NCBI RefSeq assembly: GCF_000485905.1 | Contig: NC_022664.1 | Location: 744,001-808,000, forward strand | DNA: 64,000 nt | Reading direction: 5' to 3' | From: Spiribacter curvatus | GTDB taxonomy: Bacteria; Pseudomonadota; Gammaproteobacteria; Nitrococcales; Nitrococcaceae | Shown: positions 47,487 to 56,349 of the stretch, one piece after another | How positions within the stretch are numbered: position 1 is the first letter of the stretch | How the letters are laid out: each line of letters begins with the position of its first letter | Position numbers and translations under genes: made by a program | The notes under the pieces: model-generated | Databases searched by the model: none | What the model was told of the DNA's origin: nothing | Seen by the model: the letters and a program-made list of their open reading frames with translations, nothing else

Positions 47487-48709
47487 GGCAGGCCCGGCAG
47501 CTGTGTTGGGCTGAGAGCGGCTTCCCAGTAGGGATTGAACAGGGTTGCGGGACGCTCTCGGGCGGGGCAGTGACGGCCGCAGTCATCGGGGACGCGGTAG
47601 CGCACCTCACCGATGCTGAGATGGGCGTTAATGACGTTCGAGTCATCGGCGCCCGGAAGCGGGGCGGCCACCAGCGCCGGCACCCGGATCAATTGATCGT
47701 CGGCCGGTGGGTTGCGAAGCCGCGCGTAGCGCTGGACACCGCGATAGTTGCCACTGAGACGCTCAGCGCTTGCCCGTCCGCTTGCGAGTGTCGACCAGGC
47801 ACCCCAGCTGAGTTTTTCGGGATTGAAAAAGCCGACCTGCAGGCGATCCGCTGACCGCCAGCCACCGGCATCCGGCAGCGGCGGCTTTTGCGTGACTCCC
47901 TGTTTCCGGAACCGGACCACCTTAAAGACCGACTGATCCCAGATCCGACCGCCACGGCCATAGCGTGGGCGGCCGGGGTTGTCTGTTCCACGCAGCCAGC
48001 GGTTCAGTCCGCCGTCGTGGCGGATGGTTGCCGACAGCAGCCGCTGGAAGTAGCCGTTGTCCCTGCCGGGTCTGACTGCCTCGAGTTTGCGATAGCTCGA
48101 TAACCGCTGAGCGTATAGCCGCGCACTCATGGCCGTCTTATAGGGCTCAGGGATCGAGTCGATCGCGGGGGCCTCATTGAGTCTGAATGACTCGTCGTGG
48201 CCATTGACGACACGACGCATGGCTTCATCGACACGGCCCGACCTGAGCCTGTTACGGGCGTCATACTGTGTCCCGGTAAGGACATCCAGATAGCAGTCGG
48301 TCCCCCGTATGTAGACGCCGGACGTACGGGCCGACACCTTCGTCACCGTGGATAGAACCTTTTCGGCCTTGCGGACGGCGGGACCGACATAGGGAAGAAA
48401 CTGGGCGTAGCGAGCGATCTGTTCGACCGCCTGATCGGTATATCGCAGCCAGCTGATATAGGCGACCACATGCCCGACCGCGATATGATTGGCGACCAGC
48501 GCGCGATTGGTATAAGCGATCAGGTTGAGCCGACGTGCGGTCCAGGCCGCACCGCTGTAGGCGGCGGCGTCGGCGGCGTTGACTACCGCCGATTCCTGAG
48601 CGACGCCGCGGCTCACACGGTGACTGATAGCGATTGCCGCTGCGGCGAGGGCAAGCGTCGCAAGCACCACCGGCAGGATCTGACCACGCTGGGGATCAGT
48701 TCTGCGCAT
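47483..48709 (-). CDS. TadG-like pilus assembly protein
   Basis: The start is ATG 48709 (MRRTDPQRGQILPVVLATLA), which overlaps the Flp pilin gene by 14 nt; the open frame upstream is the pilin gene in another phase. The 408-residue protein has a basic start, one N-terminal helix and then VVNAADAAAYSGAAWTARRL, the NAADAAALAGA-like signature of TadG/TadE-like envelope proteins. The large C-terminal region is periplasmic. It probably anchors or caps the pilus machinery. Confidence 0.8.
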   Translation of the reverse strand: MRRTDPQRGQILPVVLATLALAAAAIAISHRVSRGVAQESAVVNAADAAAYSGAAWTARRLNLIAYTNRALVANHIAVGHVVAYISWLRYTDQAVEQIARYAQFLPYVGPAVRKAEKVLSTVTKVSARTSGVYIRGTDCYLDVLTGTQYDARNRLRSGRVDEAMRRVVNGHDESFRLNEAPAIDSIPEPYKTAMSARLYAQRLSSYRKLEAVRPGRDNGYFQRLLSATIRHDGGLNRWLRGTDNPGRPRYGRGGRIWDQSVFKVVRFRKQGVTQKPPLPDAGGWRSADRLQVGFFNPEKLSWGAWSTLASGRASAERLSGNYRGVQRYARLRNPPADDQLIRVPALVAAPLPGADDSNVINAHLSIGEVRYRVPDDCGRHCPARERPATLFNPYWEAALSPTQLPGLP

Positions 48710-48983
48710 CGAAATCCTGCAGCGTATCTTCCTGATCGGCCCGGTCGGCGGCGCGCTGGGAATGGTCATCGGCCCGATCGATCTGATCGCCACCGTCCTG
48801 GCCGGCCATCTCGCGGGCCATTGCGGCCGCCTGGCTCGAGATCGTATCGCCGAAGGCGGAGAAGATCCCGATACCGGCGACGGCGATCAGTGCAGTAATG
48901 ATGATGTATTCAGACATCCCCTGACCGCGCTGATAACGGCGGCCCTTGGGCGGCTGGTTCGGATGCGGGCATCGGGCGATCAT
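48696..48983 (-). CDS. Flp-type major pilin precursor
   Basis: 95 residues starting at ATG 48983 with GGAGG 4 nt upstream. The leader ends in QRGQGMSEYIIITALIAVAG: cleavage after the first RG would leave Glu at +5 and Tyr at +6, the invariant Flp pilin pair, followed by the hydrophobic helix. An unusual acidic, Asp/Gln-rich tail (about residues 60-95) follows, longer than in typical Flp pilins. An acidic pilin surface would suit high salt. Confidence 0.88.
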   Translation of the reverse strand: MIARCPHPNQPPKGRRYQRGQGMSEYIIITALIAVAGIGIFSAFGDTISSQAAAMAREMAGQDGGDQIDRADDHSQRAADRADQEDTLQDFDAQN

Positions 48984-49065
48984 GGCGCCTCCTTGGCTGA
49001 CGGGAATGATCCATTGCCTACCAGACTAGAAACGATCGAGCGCGCCGCGAAGTACCACCCATCAG

Positions 49066-50946
49066 CTACTCCAGTGCGATGACTGAGCGGCAGTCCTGTT
49101 CGGTGCGGGTGGTCATGAGCCAGTGAATGGTCGGATCGTTGGCGTCGATGGGTAGGAACTCGCCAGTGGCGGCATCGAACGCGATGGGAGAATGATCCGC
49201 TCGCCAGCGTACGGCGCGGAGGCCGGTGGCCGTGCGTTGCAGGCCGAACGCGGGCGGTTGGATCGGCGCTGTCGTCGGCTCCATGGGGACGAGTCCTGTT
49301 CGTCGACACAGCCAGGTCATCGCCATGCCCGTTGATGTCGGCACCTGCCGCCAGTCCGCCGCGATACCGAATACCCGTGCCAGGAGCGCAACACTGCCCC
49401 GATGGTTACCGCCAGGCGATTGAATGGCGTCGGTTGTCATGGGCGTCCTGATCGATGGCACGGCGGCGCTGAGTGCCTCCAGCGTTCGATGCTGCAGGCC
49501 GGTCGTGATACCGATCGATACCGCCGCGAGCCCGGCGATCGCCCAGGCGGGGAGTCCTGACTGTCGATCCACTGTCGGCATTCCGCGCCGCTGTCGTCCG
49601 CTAAGGGCGATAAAGCCGATGGCGATCAGGCCATAGGGAATGCCGGCAGACTGGTGGCTGCTGGTGTATCGATTGGGTAGAGCGATCCTCGCCACACCCG
49701 TTGTATAAGCCTCGACGAGGACCCGGCTTCGACCATCCGGATAGAGCACGGCACTGGGGCCGGCGTTGGCGACAACAATCATTGCGATGCCCACCCGTGC
49801 GGCCTGCAGATGGACACTCCGTTGGTGCAGCCCGGGCAGTGGGAGCGAGCCCAGATAGGCGAGGCTCGCTGGGTTGAGGATGACTCGTGGTTCACGCGCG
49901 GCCGCCCGATCGACGGCGGCGGGATGGGTGGCATCGGAGCAGATCAGTACCTCGAGGGGCTCGATGTCGGGTACCGAGGTCTGTCGTTGATGGGCCTGGA
50001 TACGGTTGCGCTCCGCGAATGGCAATGGGTAGTGCTTACCCCAGCGCGGCGATTCGCTATCCCCCCTGCCGTTGTGGGTGAGTATGCGGACCTCGCTGTC
50101 GACATGGCCGGGGCGGTGGTAGGTATAGCCATGACGCAGGTGGCTGGCCGACGGATCGATCCCTCGCCAGTCTGTACCAAGGAAACCGGGCGTCGCGGCC
50201 TCGGGCCAGATGATCCAGTCCGCATCCAGCTGTGCGGCGGTCAGTGCCAGCTGCCGATGACTCGCGTTGAGGGTCTCGAGTACGCCGTCGGCGATGGCCT
50301 GACGTCTGGCCTGAGGGGTGAGATTGGTCTGGATGATGGCGATCTGCTGGCGGTCGGCGTCACCGACGATGGGCGTCCGCGGCTGGAGCAGGACCAGCGG
50401 CACCAGTGTCAGTAGCGCCAGCAGAATCCGGGCGATAGCAGGCGGCGGCGCCGAGCGGGTCCGCTGGTGCATCACTGCGATGACGAGCACCGATTGCAGG
50501 AGGCCGATGGCGAGATCCGCCGCCAGTATCCCGCCGATGCCGATCATCGGCAGATGATGGAAGCTGACCGGCAGGAACAGACTGAGTGAGAGGGGGAGAC
50601 CCAGTATACGGAGCCCGCCGAGTAGCCCGCAGAGTATGATCACGCCAGCGACCCGCCGTCGCGCCGGGCTATGTCCGTGGCGATCCGCCATGAGGATGGC
50701 GGTGAGCACGAATGGCATCGTGGTGGCCGCGGTCGCCAAAAGGGTGAGTTGTGGCTCGGCGATAACAGCGGGAGCAACGCTGAATCCGGCGGGCAGGCCG
50801 ATGGCGAGGATGGCATCCAACACCCGTCGTGGTGTCGAGCCGTCGATCACTGATAGCCATGGAACCAGCCAGATGAGCCCCGCCGGCAGGAAAGAGAACG
50901 GCGGCAGGGCGGCAATGCCAAGGAGCCCGGAGAGCAGGCCGGCCAT
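49066..50946 (-). CDS. Lnt-like apolipoprotein N-acyltransferase homologue with C39-like tail, in Tad locus
   Basis: 626 residues. Residues 1-190 are an Lnt-type membrane part (GIAALPPFSFLPAGLIWLVP is its typical start). Residues 200-420 are a nitrilase fold with the catalytic triad visible: Glu249 (IIWPEAATPGF), Lys304 (WGKHYPLPFAER) and Cys336 (LEVLICSDATHP). Two further helices follow. Residues about 505-605 resemble a C39-type papain-like domain (GSVALLARVFGI, then HSPIAFDAATGEFLPIDAND) with His585 and an Asp but no cysteine at the expected place near Arg516. Canonical Lnt has about 510 residues and no such tail. A predicted lipoprotein gene abuts it. Confidence 0.75.
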   Translation of the reverse strand: MAGLLSGLLGIAALPPFSFLPAGLIWLVPWLSVIDGSTPRRVLDAILAIGLPAGFSVAPAVIAEPQLTLLATAATTMPFVLTAILMADRHGHSPARRRVAGVIILCGLLGGLRILGLPLSLSLFLPVSFHHLPMIGIGGILAADLAIGLLQSVLVIAVMHQRTRSAPPPAIARILLALLTLVPLVLLQPRTPIVGDADRQQIAIIQTNLTPQARRQAIADGVLETLNASHRQLALTAAQLDADWIIWPEAATPGFLGTDWRGIDPSASHLRHGYTYHRPGHVDSEVRILTHNGRGDSESPRWGKHYPLPFAERNRIQAHQRQTSVPDIEPLEVLICSDATHPAAVDRAAAREPRVILNPASLAYLGSLPLPGLHQRSVHLQAARVGIAMIVVANAGPSAVLYPDGRSRVLVEAYTTGVARIALPNRYTSSHQSAGIPYGLIAIGFIALSGRQRRGMPTVDRQSGLPAWAIAGLAAVSIGITTGLQHRTLEALSAAVPSIRTPMTTDAIQSPGGNHRGSVALLARVFGIAADWRQVPTSTGMAMTWLCRRTGLVPMEPTTAPIQPPAFGLQRTATGLRAVRWRADHSPIAFDAATGEFLPIDANDPTIHWLMTTRTEQDCRSVIALE

Positions 50947-51408
50947 TTACTCGCGGGCGGCTGACGGCGAGCGCCCCAGCGCCCCGATTGCATGGCGGAT
51001 CTCGATCAGTGCGGGCCGGCCCGCGCTGACCGGTGCCAGCCGTTCGTGGCGGTCGAGTAGCGATCGGGCCTGTTGCAGGTGAACCACGGCAAGGTTGTAG
51101 GTGGCGAGTACATGGCCTGGATCGCGCGCCAGCGCCGCCTCGAAACGGTTGATGGCGGCCTGGTCGTCGCCGCGGCTGTAGGCGATGATCCCGAGCTGGA
51201 AATGCGGTGACACCAGTGTGGGTGATCGGGCAATGGCCTTTTCATAGCCGGCCCTTGCCTGCTCGAGGTCACCACGCTCGAGCGCGTTGTCCGCCGTAGC
51301 CAGGGTCTCGATGACCGATGCTGATCCGTCCGGGGTCAAGGCCAGACAGCCCTGGAGCAGGAGCACCGGAACAATCAGCGCGAGAGACGCCGCTCGTGGC
51401 ATGTGCAT
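50947..51408 (-). CDS. TPR lipoprotein (TadD-like)
   Basis: 153 residues. The signal ends in a lipobox (VLLLQGC, Cys21), so the mature protein should be lipid-anchored. At least two TPR repeats follow (ALERGDLEQARAGYEKAIAR and SPHFQLGIIAYSRGDDQAAI). TadD proteins are TPR lipoproteins of the Tad outer-membrane complex, and this position fits. Its stop directly precedes the Lnt-like gene start, so the two are co-expressed. It overlaps the DUF192 gene by 34 nt. Confidence 0.85.
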   Translation of the reverse strand: MHMPRAASLALIVPVLLLQGCLALTPDGSASVIETLATADNALERGDLEQARAGYEKAIARSPTLVSPHFQLGIIAYSRGDDQAAINRFEAALARDPGHVLATYNLAVVHLQQARSLLDRHERLAPVSAGRPALIEIRHAIGALGRSPSAARE

Positions 51409-51779
51409 GTATCAACCTCTTCGGACTGGAATCGACGGCCAATGAGCCCGTGCGGGACGGTCCCTGCGGCGAGTTCAAGGGTGGCGGCGGTTCCCCGGGG
51501 CGCGGGCACGAGTCGACCCGGCTCAACCGCCGGATGCACACGCAGGATGGTCAGGGACGGATCGAGTGCCAGGATATCGATGGGAAATCGCATACCGATG
51601 GTGTGGACGCCGCGGCGGGAGATCAGGAGGAGTCCGGTGTCCGGCGGTGGCGGCGTCGTTTGATTCAGTAGCCCGACAAGCCGGGCAATGAAGTGATCCG
51701 CCAGCGTGATCCGTAAACGCAGTGTGCGTGAAGCGGATGTGACCATGATCACGGACTGGTCGGCGATGGGCGGCCTCAC
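51375..51779 (-). CDS. DUF192-family protein
   Basis: GTG 51779 overlaps the tadC stop (GTGA). The 134-residue product shows the DUF192 core: ADHFIARLVGLLNQ, GLLLISRRGVHTIGMRFPID, VHPAVEPGRLVPAPRGTAAT and a C-terminal LELAAGTVPHGL. The family is a small beta-barrel of unknown function, often exported; here no signal peptide is seen. DUF192 genes beside pilus genes recur in Tad loci, from memory, but no role is known. Confidence 0.85.
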   Translation of the reverse strand: MRPPIADQSVIMVTSASRTLRLRITLADHFIARLVGLLNQTTPPPPDTGLLLISRRGVHTIGMRFPIDILALDPSLTILRVHPAVEPGRLVPAPRGTAATLELAAGTVPHGLIGRRFQSEEVDTCTCHERRLSR

Positions 51780-52666
51780 AGTAACCCCCCTTCAAGGAAC
51801 TGAAGCACGATGGGGAAGCCGATGATCAGAAAGGTCACCGGGAAGAGCAGGCCGACCAGGGGTGCAAGCATCTTGACCGGCGCTTCATTGGCCCTTTTCT
51901 CGGCCGTGGCGAATCGTTCGCGACGGCGTTGAGCGGCCTGATCAGTAAGGGTCTGGCTGATGGCGGCGCCGGTTTCGTCCGCCTGAGCGATGGCGGCCAC
52001 GAATCCATGCACGGCGTTGAGATCGACCCGATCAGCCATGCGCTCGAGTGCCTGCAGTCGAGGCACGCCGGTGCGGATCTCCCGGTCGACGCGCTGCATT
52101 TCCTCGCGCAGCGGCCCCCTTTCAAGGTGTGTGGTGCACTGCGGGAGGGCGGCACTGAAGCTGAGTCCCGCCCGCACGGACAGACCCAGTAGTTCGAGTA
52201 ACGCCGGGAATTGCCGCGCGATGCGCCTTTGGCGTCGCAGGCCCTGATCGCGCAGCCAGATGCCCGGATAGACGCCACCCATGAGGGTCGTGCCGAACAC
52301 TGACACGACGCCATCCCAGCCGCCCCCGCGCAGGGCGGGCTGGAGGATGAGCGCCGCGATGGCCGCGACGACTGCCGTCAGGCCACGAAGGATCATCCAC
52401 TCCTCGGCCAGCACCGCATAGCCCATGCCGGCCCGATCGAGCCTCGCGGACAGATCGCGCGTGGACAGCCACCGCGCGGGGCGGATCCGCTCGGCGAGCG
52501 GTCGTGCCATTGGCAGGAGGGCGCGGAAAAGGCGTGGCGAGGGGTCACGCCATGGATCGGCATGCCGCCCTTGACGGGTCCGGATCAACTCCGCCAGTCC
52601 GGTCACGCCGCTCGCAGCGGCACTACCCAAAAGGACAGCCGCGATGACTGCGGATGGCTCAGACAT
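51776..52666 (-). CDS. tadC: Tad pilus inner-membrane protein TadC
   Basis: 296 residues of the type II secretion F fold: LRRQRRIARQFPALLELLGL, SVRAGLSFSAALPQC, ADETGAAISQTLTDQAAQRR, and helices at both ends. TadB and TadC form the inner-membrane platform. The start overlaps the tadB stop by 8 nt. Confidence 0.93.
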   Translation of the reverse strand: MSEPSAVIAAVLLGSAAASGVTGLAELIRTRQGRHADPWRDPSPRLFRALLPMARPLAERIRPARWLSTRDLSARLDRAGMGYAVLAEEWMILRGLTAVVAAIAALILQPALRGGGWDGVVSVFGTTLMGGVYPGIWLRDQGLRRQRRIARQFPALLELLGLSVRAGLSFSAALPQCTTHLERGPLREEMQRVDREIRTGVPRLQALERMADRVDLNAVHGFVAAIAQADETGAAISQTLTDQAAQRRRERFATAEKRANEAPVKMLAPLVGLLFPVTFLIIGFPIVLQFLEGGLL

Positions 52667-53510
52667 CGATGGCCACCAGTCGTCGGATCCAAATCACCGC
52701 CAGGGTCATGGCGATGCCGACGATCCCGATCACTCCCCAGCCGAGGGGGTCGGTGAAAAGCCGCTCCATCATCGCCGGCTGCTGGAGGTAGAGCATGCCA
52801 CCAATGCCAAACGGCAGGATGCACATCACCCGTCCCTGCATCCTTCCCATCGCGGTCAGGGCGGCGATGCGCTCCTCGACCTGCGCGCGCTCGCGGAGTG
52901 TGTCAGCGAGGGTGTCGAGGGTGTGGGCGAGATCACCGCCCACGCGATGCGAGATCATGACCGCGTTGCGAAACAGTGCGGTCTCCTCTGATGGAACCCG
53001 TTCCTCGAAGCCGGTGAGAACAGTGTCAAGCTCCTCGCCAAGGCGCTGGCGACTCAGCATGAGGCCGAATTCCTCGCTGAGCGGCGGGCGTTGTCGCCGC
53101 GAGACCAGCTCCATGGCACGGCCCATGTTGGTGCCCGCCCGCAGCGATCCCGCCAGCGCCTGGAGGGCATCAGGCAACTGACGGATAATCCCGCGACGCC
53201 GACGCGAACGAATGATCCGCACGGCGATGCGCGGCAGCATGAGGCCGGTCAGTCCAGCCATTGCGGCAAGGGGCCAGGGCACGAGCATTGCCGTCGAGAG
53301 CGTCAGTACGAGGCCGAGCCCCACCGCGAGTCGCAGAAGTGTACGTGCCGGCAGGTTGATGAACTGGGCGCGCAGGTCACCCTGTGCGGTTTCGCGTATG
53401 TGGGTTCGATAACGGCGGATGGCCGGCGCAAGCCCGGTCACAACGCCGAGAAACGCCAGCACTGCGCCGATGGACAGTCCGATGGAGGCCAGAAGCTGTG
53501 TCAAACCCAT
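52659..53510 (-). CDS. tadB: Tad pilus inner-membrane protein TadB
   Basis: The start is ATG 53510 (MGLTQLLASIGLSIGAVL); the longer frame adds an unsupported Pro-rich leader. The 283-residue T2SSF-domain protein has IIRQLPDALQALAGSLRAGT and SHRVGGDLAHTLDTLADTLR. It is the first gene of the visible Tad operon on this strand, 32 nt from gshA, which precedes it in the same direction. Confidence 0.93.
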   Translation of the reverse strand: MGLTQLLASIGLSIGAVLAFLGVVTGLAPAIRRYRTHIRETAQGDLRAQFINLPARTLLRLAVGLGLVLTLSTAMLVPWPLAAMAGLTGLMLPRIAVRIIRSRRRRGIIRQLPDALQALAGSLRAGTNMGRAMELVSRRQRPPLSEEFGLMLSRQRLGEELDTVLTGFEERVPSEETALFRNAVMISHRVGGDLAHTLDTLADTLRERAQVEERIAALTAMGRMQGRVMCILPFGIGGMLYLQQPAMMERLFTDPLGWGVIGIVGIAMTLAVIWIRRLVAIDV

Positions 53511-53542
53511 GCCCCCGACAGTGCCGGGGGGCGGGGCCGCGT

Positions 53543-55129
53543 TCAACGACCGCTGGTCGATTCCTGAGCGAAGTAGGCGCTGACGAAGTCCTCGAAGTCG
53601 GGCTCATCACTCGCCTCAAGGGTTGCCTGTTCGGCGAGCGAGCGCGCCGCCTCTTCGCTCAGGCGGGTCCGTGTCGCGGGATCGAGCGGCCAGTCGCGGA
53701 TTGTCTGTACATGCTCGGCTGACGTCCTGAGCGCGAATTCCACGAACTCCTCCCCGCGGTCGCGCATCGTGGCGAGCACCTGGGCCGAGGGGGTCTGTCC
53801 GGCGTCCTCGACCGACTCCCGATAGGTGGCGAGGATGCGGCTGTAGCGGCCGTCGCCATACACCTCATCGAGCAATTCGGCGGGACCTTCCATGGCATCG
53901 AAGAGCTCGCGTGCCCACTCTCGAAGGCCGACACGCTCGCCGTTGCCCCGGTGCAGTGTGAGGTCAGGGTCGCGTCCCTCGCGGGCGACGAGGCCCTGAT
54001 TGGCATTGATGTGGTTCTGCTCGTGGGCATCGATGGGCGGGCTGTCCTCGAGGAGGCAGAAAACCAGCAGCGTTTCCAGAAAGGCGATCTGATCGGCATC
54101 GATACCGATCGGGCTGAAGGGGTCGAGGTCCAGTGCCCGTATCTCGACATACTCGACACCGGCCCGGTTGAGCGCACAGGTCGGCGGTTCACCGGACTGG
54201 GCGACTGCCTTGGGGCGGACAAAGCTGTAGTACTCGTTCTCGATCTGCAGCACATTGGTATTCAGCTGCCGCCAGACACCGTTGACGCGGGTGCCGATAC
54301 GCGCGTATTCCGGATCGGGCGTGCTGATCGCCGAGCGCAGACTGGCCACGTAGGCATCGAGGTTGTTGTAGTCGATTTCGAGCGCCGCCTGGGCGTTGTT
54401 CTTGTAACCGATGTCGCTCATGCGAAGCGAGGTCGCGTAGGGTGTGTAGAAGGTATTCGCAGAGAACGACTGGAAATCGAGATCACGGCCGCCGGTGAAT
54501 GATTTGCAGATCGCCGGTGAGGCGCCCATCAGGTACGGCACCAGCCAGCCGTAGCGCTGGAAATTGCGGATCAGGCGAAAGTAGAAATCCGATCGGAACG
54601 CTGCGAAATCCCGCCGGTCGCCCTCTCTGGCCTGGACCGATCGCAGGAACGCCTCGCTGAACGAGAAGTTGAAGTGGATACCGGCAATCGCCTGCATCGT
54701 CCGCCCGTAGCGCCAGTCAAGACCATGGCGATAGACATGCTTCATGCGCCCGATGTTGGAGTTGCCGTAATCGGCGATGGGAATACTCCTGTCACCGCCG
54801 ACAACGCAGGGCATGGAGGTGGCCCAGAGTAGTTCGTCGCCGATCTGATCAACGGTATAGCGATGCAGATCGGCGAGGTGCTGCAGTGCGTCCCCACCGC
54901 GGGTATAGGCGGGTGTTACCCACTCGAGCAGCGCCTCGGAATAATCGGTGGTGATCTCCGAATGACACAGGGGTGAGCCCAGCCCGATGGGATGTGGCGT
55001 CTGCGCGATATGCCCCGTGGGAGTCACGCGCAGGCTCTCTTTCTCCAGCCCATGACGGCTGCCGGCGAGCAGACCGCGCTCTCCATACTCCTGCAGTTGA
55101 CGGACGCGGCGCTCGGCGCTCTGGTTCAT
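53543..55129 (-). CDS. gshA: glutamate-cysteine ligase
   Basis: The start is ATG 55129 (MNQSAERRVRQLQEYGERGL). The 528-residue proteobacterial GshA has RHGLEKESLRVTPTG, HSEITTDYSEALLEWVTP, IAGIHFNFSFSEAFLR and YVEIRALDLDPFSPIGID, the substrate-binding patches of the type I family. It makes gamma-glutamylcysteine, the first step to glutathione. The gene lies upstream of tadB with 32 nt between, so the Tad operon could read from the gshA promoter. Confidence 0.95.
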   Translation of the reverse strand: MNQSAERRVRQLQEYGERGLLAGSRHGLEKESLRVTPTGHIAQTPHPIGLGSPLCHSEITTDYSEALLEWVTPAYTRGGDALQHLADLHRYTVDQIGDELLWATSMPCVVGGDRSIPIADYGNSNIGRMKHVYRHGLDWRYGRTMQAIAGIHFNFSFSEAFLRSVQAREGDRRDFAAFRSDFYFRLIRNFQRYGWLVPYLMGASPAICKSFTGGRDLDFQSFSANTFYTPYATSLRMSDIGYKNNAQAALEIDYNNLDAYVASLRSAISTPDPEYARIGTRVNGVWRQLNTNVLQIENEYYSFVRPKAVAQSGEPPTCALNRAGVEYVEIRALDLDPFSPIGIDADQIAFLETLLVFCLLEDSPPIDAHEQNHINANQGLVAREGRDPDLTLHRGNGERVGLREWARELFDAMEGPAELLDEVYGDGRYSRILATYRESVEDAGQTPSAQVLATMRDRGEEFVEFALRTSAEHVQTIRDWPLDPATRTRLSEEAARSLAEQATLEASDEPDFEDFVSAYFAQESTSGR

Positions 55130-55274
55130 GGCATCCCCGTAGCCAGTTCCGAAAGCCGAGATTGTGCCGATATCGGCGGTCATTTGGAATGGCATGTTGC
55201 GCTGCGTCTGGCCACGAGCCGTGCCGGCTGGGTATCGTCGATGACGGCACTATCCAATTTCAGGAGGAGAGGGA

Positions 55275-55997
55275 ATGACGAGAACGGCACTGGTAACCGG
55301 AGGGACACGGGGCATCGGCGCCGCCATCGCTCGGGCGCTGAGCGAGTCGGGCCATCAGGTCGTGGCGACCTATCAGGGCAATGATGAGGCGGCGGCGGCC
55401 TTCACCCGGGATACCGGGATACCAGCACGCAAGTGGGATGTTTCCGATTTCGAGGCCTGCCAGCAGGGTGTGGCTGACTTGATCGAGGAATTTGGATCGG
55501 TGGACGTGCTCGTCAACAATGCCGGCATCACCCGCGACTCGACCCTGCACAAGATGGAGGTGGATGACTGGAATGCGGTCATCACGACCAATCTTAATTC
55601 GGCCTTCAACATGACGCGCGCCGTGATCAACGGGATGAGAGAGGCCGGTTTTGGCCGGATCATCTCGATTGCCTCGATTAACGGCCAGAAAGGGCAGATG
55701 GGCCAGGCGAACTATGCCGCCGCCAAGGCAGGACTGGTCGGCTTCACCAAATCGGTCGCGCAGGAAAACGCGCGCCGGGGCGTGACCGCCAATGTCGTGG
55801 CACCGGGCTATATCAGTACTGAGATGGTGGCGTCCGTTCCTGAGAATGTCCTTGAAAAGATCGTCGGACAGATACCCGTCAATCGGCTGGGCGAGGCCGA
55901 GGAGATCGGCGAGGCCGTGGCGTATCTTGCCAGCGATTCCGCCGGGTTTGTCACCGGCTCCACCCTCAGTATCAACGGCGGCCAGTACATGTTCTGA
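55275..55997 (+). CDS. phbB: acetoacetyl-CoA reductase (PhaB/PhbB)
   Basis: 240 residues of the short-chain dehydrogenase fold: nucleotide motif TGGTRGIGAAIARAL, NNAG, catalytic Ser in SIASINGQKGQMGQ and the YAAAKAG lysine-tyrosine pair. The overall text (DSTLHKMEVDDWNAVITTNL) matches PhaB, which makes 3-hydroxybutyryl-CoA with NADPH for polyhydroxybutyrate. No PHA synthase or thiolase gene is in the window. A GGAGGAGAG site precedes the ATG. It is divergent from gshA. Confidence 0.93.
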   Translation: MTRTALVTGGTRGIGAAIARALSESGHQVVATYQGNDEAAAAFTRDTGIPARKWDVSDFEACQQGVADLIEEFGSVDVLVNNAGITRDSTLHKMEVDDWNAVITTNLNSAFNMTRAVINGMREAGFGRIISIASINGQKGQMGQANYAAAKAGLVGFTKSVAQENARRGVTANVVAPGYISTEMVASVPENVLEKIVGQIPVNRLGEAEEIGEAVAYLASDSAGFVTGSTLSINGGQYMF

Positions 55998-56002
55998 ACG
56001 CC

Positions 56003-56299
56003 CTAGTGGGGCGACTGGAAAAGGCCCGATCCCTGCTCATCGATCAGGCGTCGGGCCTTGGCAAGCGTCATCTCCGCAGCGACTTCCTGACTGCCGTAGA
56101 CGTCCGCGCGCACGAACGTCGTTGACTGCGCGCTGCCATCCGCTGTCGTACTGATCTGGCCCCGTACCCGCCAGCCGCCCGGGTCCTCGCTGGGCGTCGC
56201 GGTAATGGTGTAGCCCTGGTAAGTCGTCTCCGCCACAACAGCGGGGGGATTGCCGCCGCCGTTGCGACCCATCATGCTGCGCAGGAATCGAATAATCAT
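56003..56299 (-). CDS. HlyU-family protein
   Basis: I use ATG 56299 (MIIRFLRSMMGRNGGG), giving 98 residues; ATG 56329 would give 108. The core TTYQGYTITATPSEDPGGWR, VRADVYGSQEVAAEMTL and the final DEQGSGLF match the HlyU/YqcC-like small beta-alpha family. HlyU of Vibrio is a metalloregulator-like activator, but this short family has no HTH and the name is inherited. It converges with phbB with 5 nt between stops. Confidence 0.75.
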   Translation of the reverse strand: MIIRFLRSMMGRNGGGNPPAVVAETTYQGYTITATPSEDPGGWRVRGQISTTADGSAQSTTFVRADVYGSQEVAAEMTLAKARRLIDEQGSGLFQSPH

Positions 56300-56349
56300 T
56301 CCGGAACAATGCCCGGTGGGCGGCATGCAATCAAGGGAGCGGCGCATCT

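Noticed and set aside
48984-49065. Sigma-54 promoter before the Flp pilin gene
   Set aside because: A TGGTAC is present in the right direction, but no TTGC follows at the -12 distance.
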